Shown here one piece after another: positions 63,654 to 64,000 of a stretch of 64,000 nt of DNA; the first letter of the stretch is position 1; each line of letters opens with the position of its first letter. This DNA is from Streptoverticillium olivoreticuli subsp. olivoreticuli (lineage in GTDB: Bacteria > Actinomycetota > Actinomycetes > Streptomycetales > Streptomycetaceae). Under the pieces are notes generated by a model, which did no database searches, was not told the DNA's origin, and saw nothing but the letters and a program-made list of their open reading frames with translations. The stretch is from positions 3,255,001 to 3,319,000 of the forward strand of contig NZ_CP031455.1 of assembly GCF_003391135.1 (NCBI RefSeq), in the 5' to 3' direction. A program made the translations under genes and the position numbers.

Positions 63654-64000
63654 ATGACGAACCTCCGTACCCTCACCGCGCCCGCCCCGGCGTCCTCGGG
63701 CGTCCCCGCCGCCGCCCACGGCGCGCACCGGCACCGACTGCGGGCCGTGGCCCCGGACGAGGTGCCGCCGGTCGCCGAGCTGCTGCACTCCGGTGCCGCG
63801 ACCTGGCTGCCCGCCCCCCAGCACACCGTGCCCACGCTCCCCGGCCAGCCGCCGATGATCGGCTATCTCGTGCTCGTGCCGGCGGAACAGCCCGCCCCCG
63901 AGGCCTCGGCGGCCACCACCCGGGGGGATGCCCTGGTGAGCATCGACCCCGAGCAGCGGATCGCCCGGATCGCGGGCAAGCCGCTGGATCTGACCTACCT
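63654..64000 (+). CDS. Winged-helix (OmpR/PhoB-type) transcriptional regulator, 3' end beyond window
   Basis: The first about 115 residues are visible: a non-receiver N-terminus with HRHRLRAVAPDEVPPVAELL, then GYLVLVPAEQPAPE, and the start of the winged helix, RIARIAGKPLDLTYL, which in family members continues EFELLAHL. No phospho-acceptor Asp is seen in the visible part, so this is likely an orphan regulator. The ATG at 63654 has an AGCTGAGCTCTCC leader without a strong ribosome site. The leader peptide gene precedes it. Confidence 0.8.
   Translation, partial: MTNLRTLTAPAPASSGVPAAAHGAHRHRLRAVAPDEVPPVAELLHSGAATWLPAPQHTVPTLPGQPPMIGYLVLVPAEQPAPEASAATTRGDALVSIDPEQRIARIAGKPLDLTY

Overview
This is a high-GC actinobacterial chromosome segment, almost certainly Streptomyces. 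The evidence is strong GC bias at third codon positions, many GTG starts, leaderless-type TANNNT boxes 6-8 nt before start codons, an actinobacterial QcrCAB/CtaCDEF respiratory set, a SAM-IV riboswitch (a class known from actinomycetes) and a GlnR operator before glnA. Gene order resembles, from memory, the trpD-qcr-cta-nadA-lpd-sucB-lip-glnA core of S. coelicolor. About 60 protein genes are called. No tRNA, rRNA or CRISPR array was seen.

Layout. 1-6.8 kb: cell-surface and maintenance genes (HExxH lipoprotein, two tandem NlpC/P60 hydrolases, NYN/PIN-like nuclease, zinc-ribbon protein, rhomboid protease, Lrp ligand-binding protein). 6.8-9.7 kb: a SAM-IV riboswitch plus a six-codon ORF before a class V aminotransferase, then trpD. 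9.8-19.3 kb: the respiratory supercomplex, ctaE-qcrCAB and ctaCDF, separated by an atypical receiver protein and an L,D-transpeptidase. 19.7-26.1 kb: sulfur, iron-sulfur and NAD genes (desulfurase-TusA fusion, PfkB kinase, erpA, nadA). 26.2-32.7 kb: two-component pair, PspA/PspAA, methyltransferase, HtrA-like lipoprotein. 32.8-39.3 kb: cobalamin genes (MBL-CobU fusion, CobT, CobS) interrupted by three membrane-protein genes, one MprF-like. 39.4-46.5 kb: pepA, lpdA, sucB, a GntR/FCD regulator and a WYL regulator. 46.7-52.2 kb: oxidoreductases and an NsdA-like regulator. 52.5-59.3 kb: lipB, lipA, RDD and DUF4191 membrane proteins, glnA, small proteins. 59.3-64 kb: HAD phosphatase, then an IS607-type element that cuts a secreted-protein gene, an acidic protein, and a cysteine-containing leader peptide before a winged-helix regulator that runs off the window.

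How genes work together. LipB and LipA make the lipoyl groups carried by SucB and reoxidised by LpdA; both 2-oxoacid dehydrogenase subunits sit in one operon. ErpA and the desulfurase-TusA protein lie close to NadA, a [4Fe-4S] enzyme, and to the Rieske and heme respiratory genes. The window is mostly conserved core chromosome; the only clear mobile DNA is the 60.3-62.7 kb element.

Most interesting signals: the SAM-IV riboswitch followed by a tiny ORF and hairpin; the IS607-type element with a shattered serine recombinase but an intact TnpB-related ORF that lacks a zinc ribbon and apparently the last RuvC aspartate; the putative leader peptide at 63.4 kb; paired palindromes at the nadA promoter; a palindromic operator with no obvious target at 45.3 kb; and a dispersed intergenic repeat in three copies.
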